Below, piece after piece: positions 52,691 to 53,114 of a DNA stretch of 53,114 nucleotides; within the stretch, counting starts at the first letter, position 1, and each line of letters begins with the position of its first letter. The position numbers were made by a program, and so were the translations under genes. Source of the DNA: Gluconacetobacter dulcium. GTDB lineage: Bacteria; Pseudomonadota; Alphaproteobacteria; Acetobacterales; Acetobacteraceae. The stretch is from contig NZ_JABEQN010000030.1 of assembly GCF_014174165.1 (NCBI RefSeq), positions 1 through 53,114 on the forward strand, in the 5' to 3' direction. A model generated the notes under the pieces. It was not told the DNA's origin. It made no database searches and worked only from the letters and a program-made list of their open reading frames with translations.

Positions 52691-53114
52691 TCTGTTATCG
52701 TTAAGTGTTGGGTTTGGGATCGTTGTGCTGTTTTGTGCGTTTCATCTTATGTTTCCTGGAGGGAAGCGAGATGGACCGCGAAGCCTTTGGACTGCTTTTG
52801 GGCCAGGTCAGCGTTCTGGACGATGTCCAGCGTGAGACGCTGTGCCGCGTTTTGTCGGATCAGGACCCTGGAGCCGAAGTGGCGGCCCTTGTGGATGGTG
52901 CGGGAGGCCAATCACGATCCTGCCCGCGATGTCGGAGCGATCGGATTGGCGCATGGGGACAGGCTCATGGTCTGCCGCGCTATCGCTGCAAGGCGTGCCT
53001 GCGGACCTTCAATGCGCTCACGGGCACCAGCCTTGCCCGGCTTCGTCACAAGGACCGCTGGCTGGGGTTTGCCGCGGCGCTTGCGCAGGCCACGAGCATA
53101 CGCAAGACCGCGAA
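52690..53114 (+). mobile_element. Left end of an IS1595-type insertion sequence (cut by window)
   Basis: Homology to repeat copy 1 ends at about 52690. The following AT-richer stretch (starting CTCTGTTATCGTTAAG) is probably the left inverted repeat and promoter, followed by a transposase gene at 52771. The right end is outside the window, so the inverted repeat and target duplication cannot be checked. Confidence 0.7.
52771..53114 (+). CDS. IS1595-family transposase, 5' part (114 codons seen)
   Basis: The frame opens at the ATG at 52771, with GGAGGG just upstream, and runs open to the window end. An N-terminal zinc ribbon is clear (CPRCRSDRIGAWGQAHG, then YRCKACLRTFNALTGTSLA), followed by RHKDRWLGFAAAL, the order typical of IS1595/ISXO2-like transposases. 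The DDE catalytic domain would follow outside the window. Confidence 0.88.
   Translation, partial: MDREAFGLLLGQVSVLDDVQRETLCRVLSDQDPGAEVAALVDGAGGQSRSCPRCRSDRIGAWGQAHGLPRYRCKACLRTFNALTGTSLARLRHKDRWLGFAAALAQATSIRKTA

Overview
The window is about 53 kb of GC-rich DNA from an alphaproteobacterium, most likely an acetic acid bacterium (Acetobacteraceae, Gluconacetobacter/Komagataeibacter-like). The evidence is a pqqABCDE operon with a 26-residue PqqA, a ChvG/ChvI two-component pair, an FnrN-type regulator beside hemN, dispersed hairpin repeats in intergenic DNA, and many exported redox proteins. No rRNA, CRISPR array or intact tRNA was seen. The assignment is inference; no database was searched.

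Layout. 0-5.9 kb: a decayed DUF1835-like gene, then a DedA-family membrane protein overlapping a short-chain dehydrogenase, a GNAT acetyltransferase, and on the minus strand trmB, metK and dapB. 6-10.1 kb: the chaperone block dnaJ, dnaK, grpE (all minus). 10.3-12.8 kb: chvI and chvG. 12.8-25.7 kb: an accessory region that looks like an exported peptide, amide or D-amino-acid catabolic island. One minus-strand operon has a DadA-like flavoenzyme, a Tat-exported penicillin-acylase-family amidase, an SxxK (class C-like) hydrolase and an S9 peptidase. A second SxxK hydrolase and a LysR regulator follow, enclosed by two direct copies of a palindromic repeat. Then come a Tat-exported D-amino-acid-oxidase-like flavoprotein whose motifs are in circularly permuted order, coupled to a mono-haem cytochrome c, and a secreted class A-like SxxK protein.

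25.6-30 kb: a TetR regulator with twin palindromes at its start, divergent from an isochorismatase-like hydrolase and an MFS exporter; a cold-shock-like/TM2 protein of lower GC; and a CPBP protease. 30-33.4 kb: pqqE, D, C, B, A on the minus strand. All three junctions from pqqB to pqqE are ATGA overlaps, and two mutually exclusive hairpins lie between pqqA and pqqB. 33.5-39.3 kb: an AI-2E/PerM permease, an FNR-type regulator, and a set of genes preceded by FNR boxes (a conserved hypothetical, an OmpW-like porin, hemN and a 2OG-Fe(II) oxygenase). 39.4-42.8 kb: the electron-transfer-flavoprotein branch (ETF-ubiquinone oxidoreductase, etfB, etfA). 43-51.5 kb: a MATE exporter and a TetR-controlled RND tripartite efflux pump closed by a strong terminator. 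51.6-53.1 kb: a candidate small RNA, a YoaK/DUF1275 membrane protein, and the left end of an IS1595-type element inserted in a dispersed repeat.

Two repeat families matter. Family 1 (copies near 2195, 42827 and 52614) keeps two hairpins through compensatory base changes. Family 2 (19998-20122 and 22766-22890) is a roughly 125-bp AT-rich palindromic element in direct orientation; one copy supplies the stop codon and C-terminal residues of a hydrolase. The observations most worth testing are the permuted flavo-oxidase with its cytochrome partner, the hydrolase island around it, the pqqA-pqqB alternative hairpins, the twin TetR palindromes, and the structured RNA candidate near 51.8 kb.
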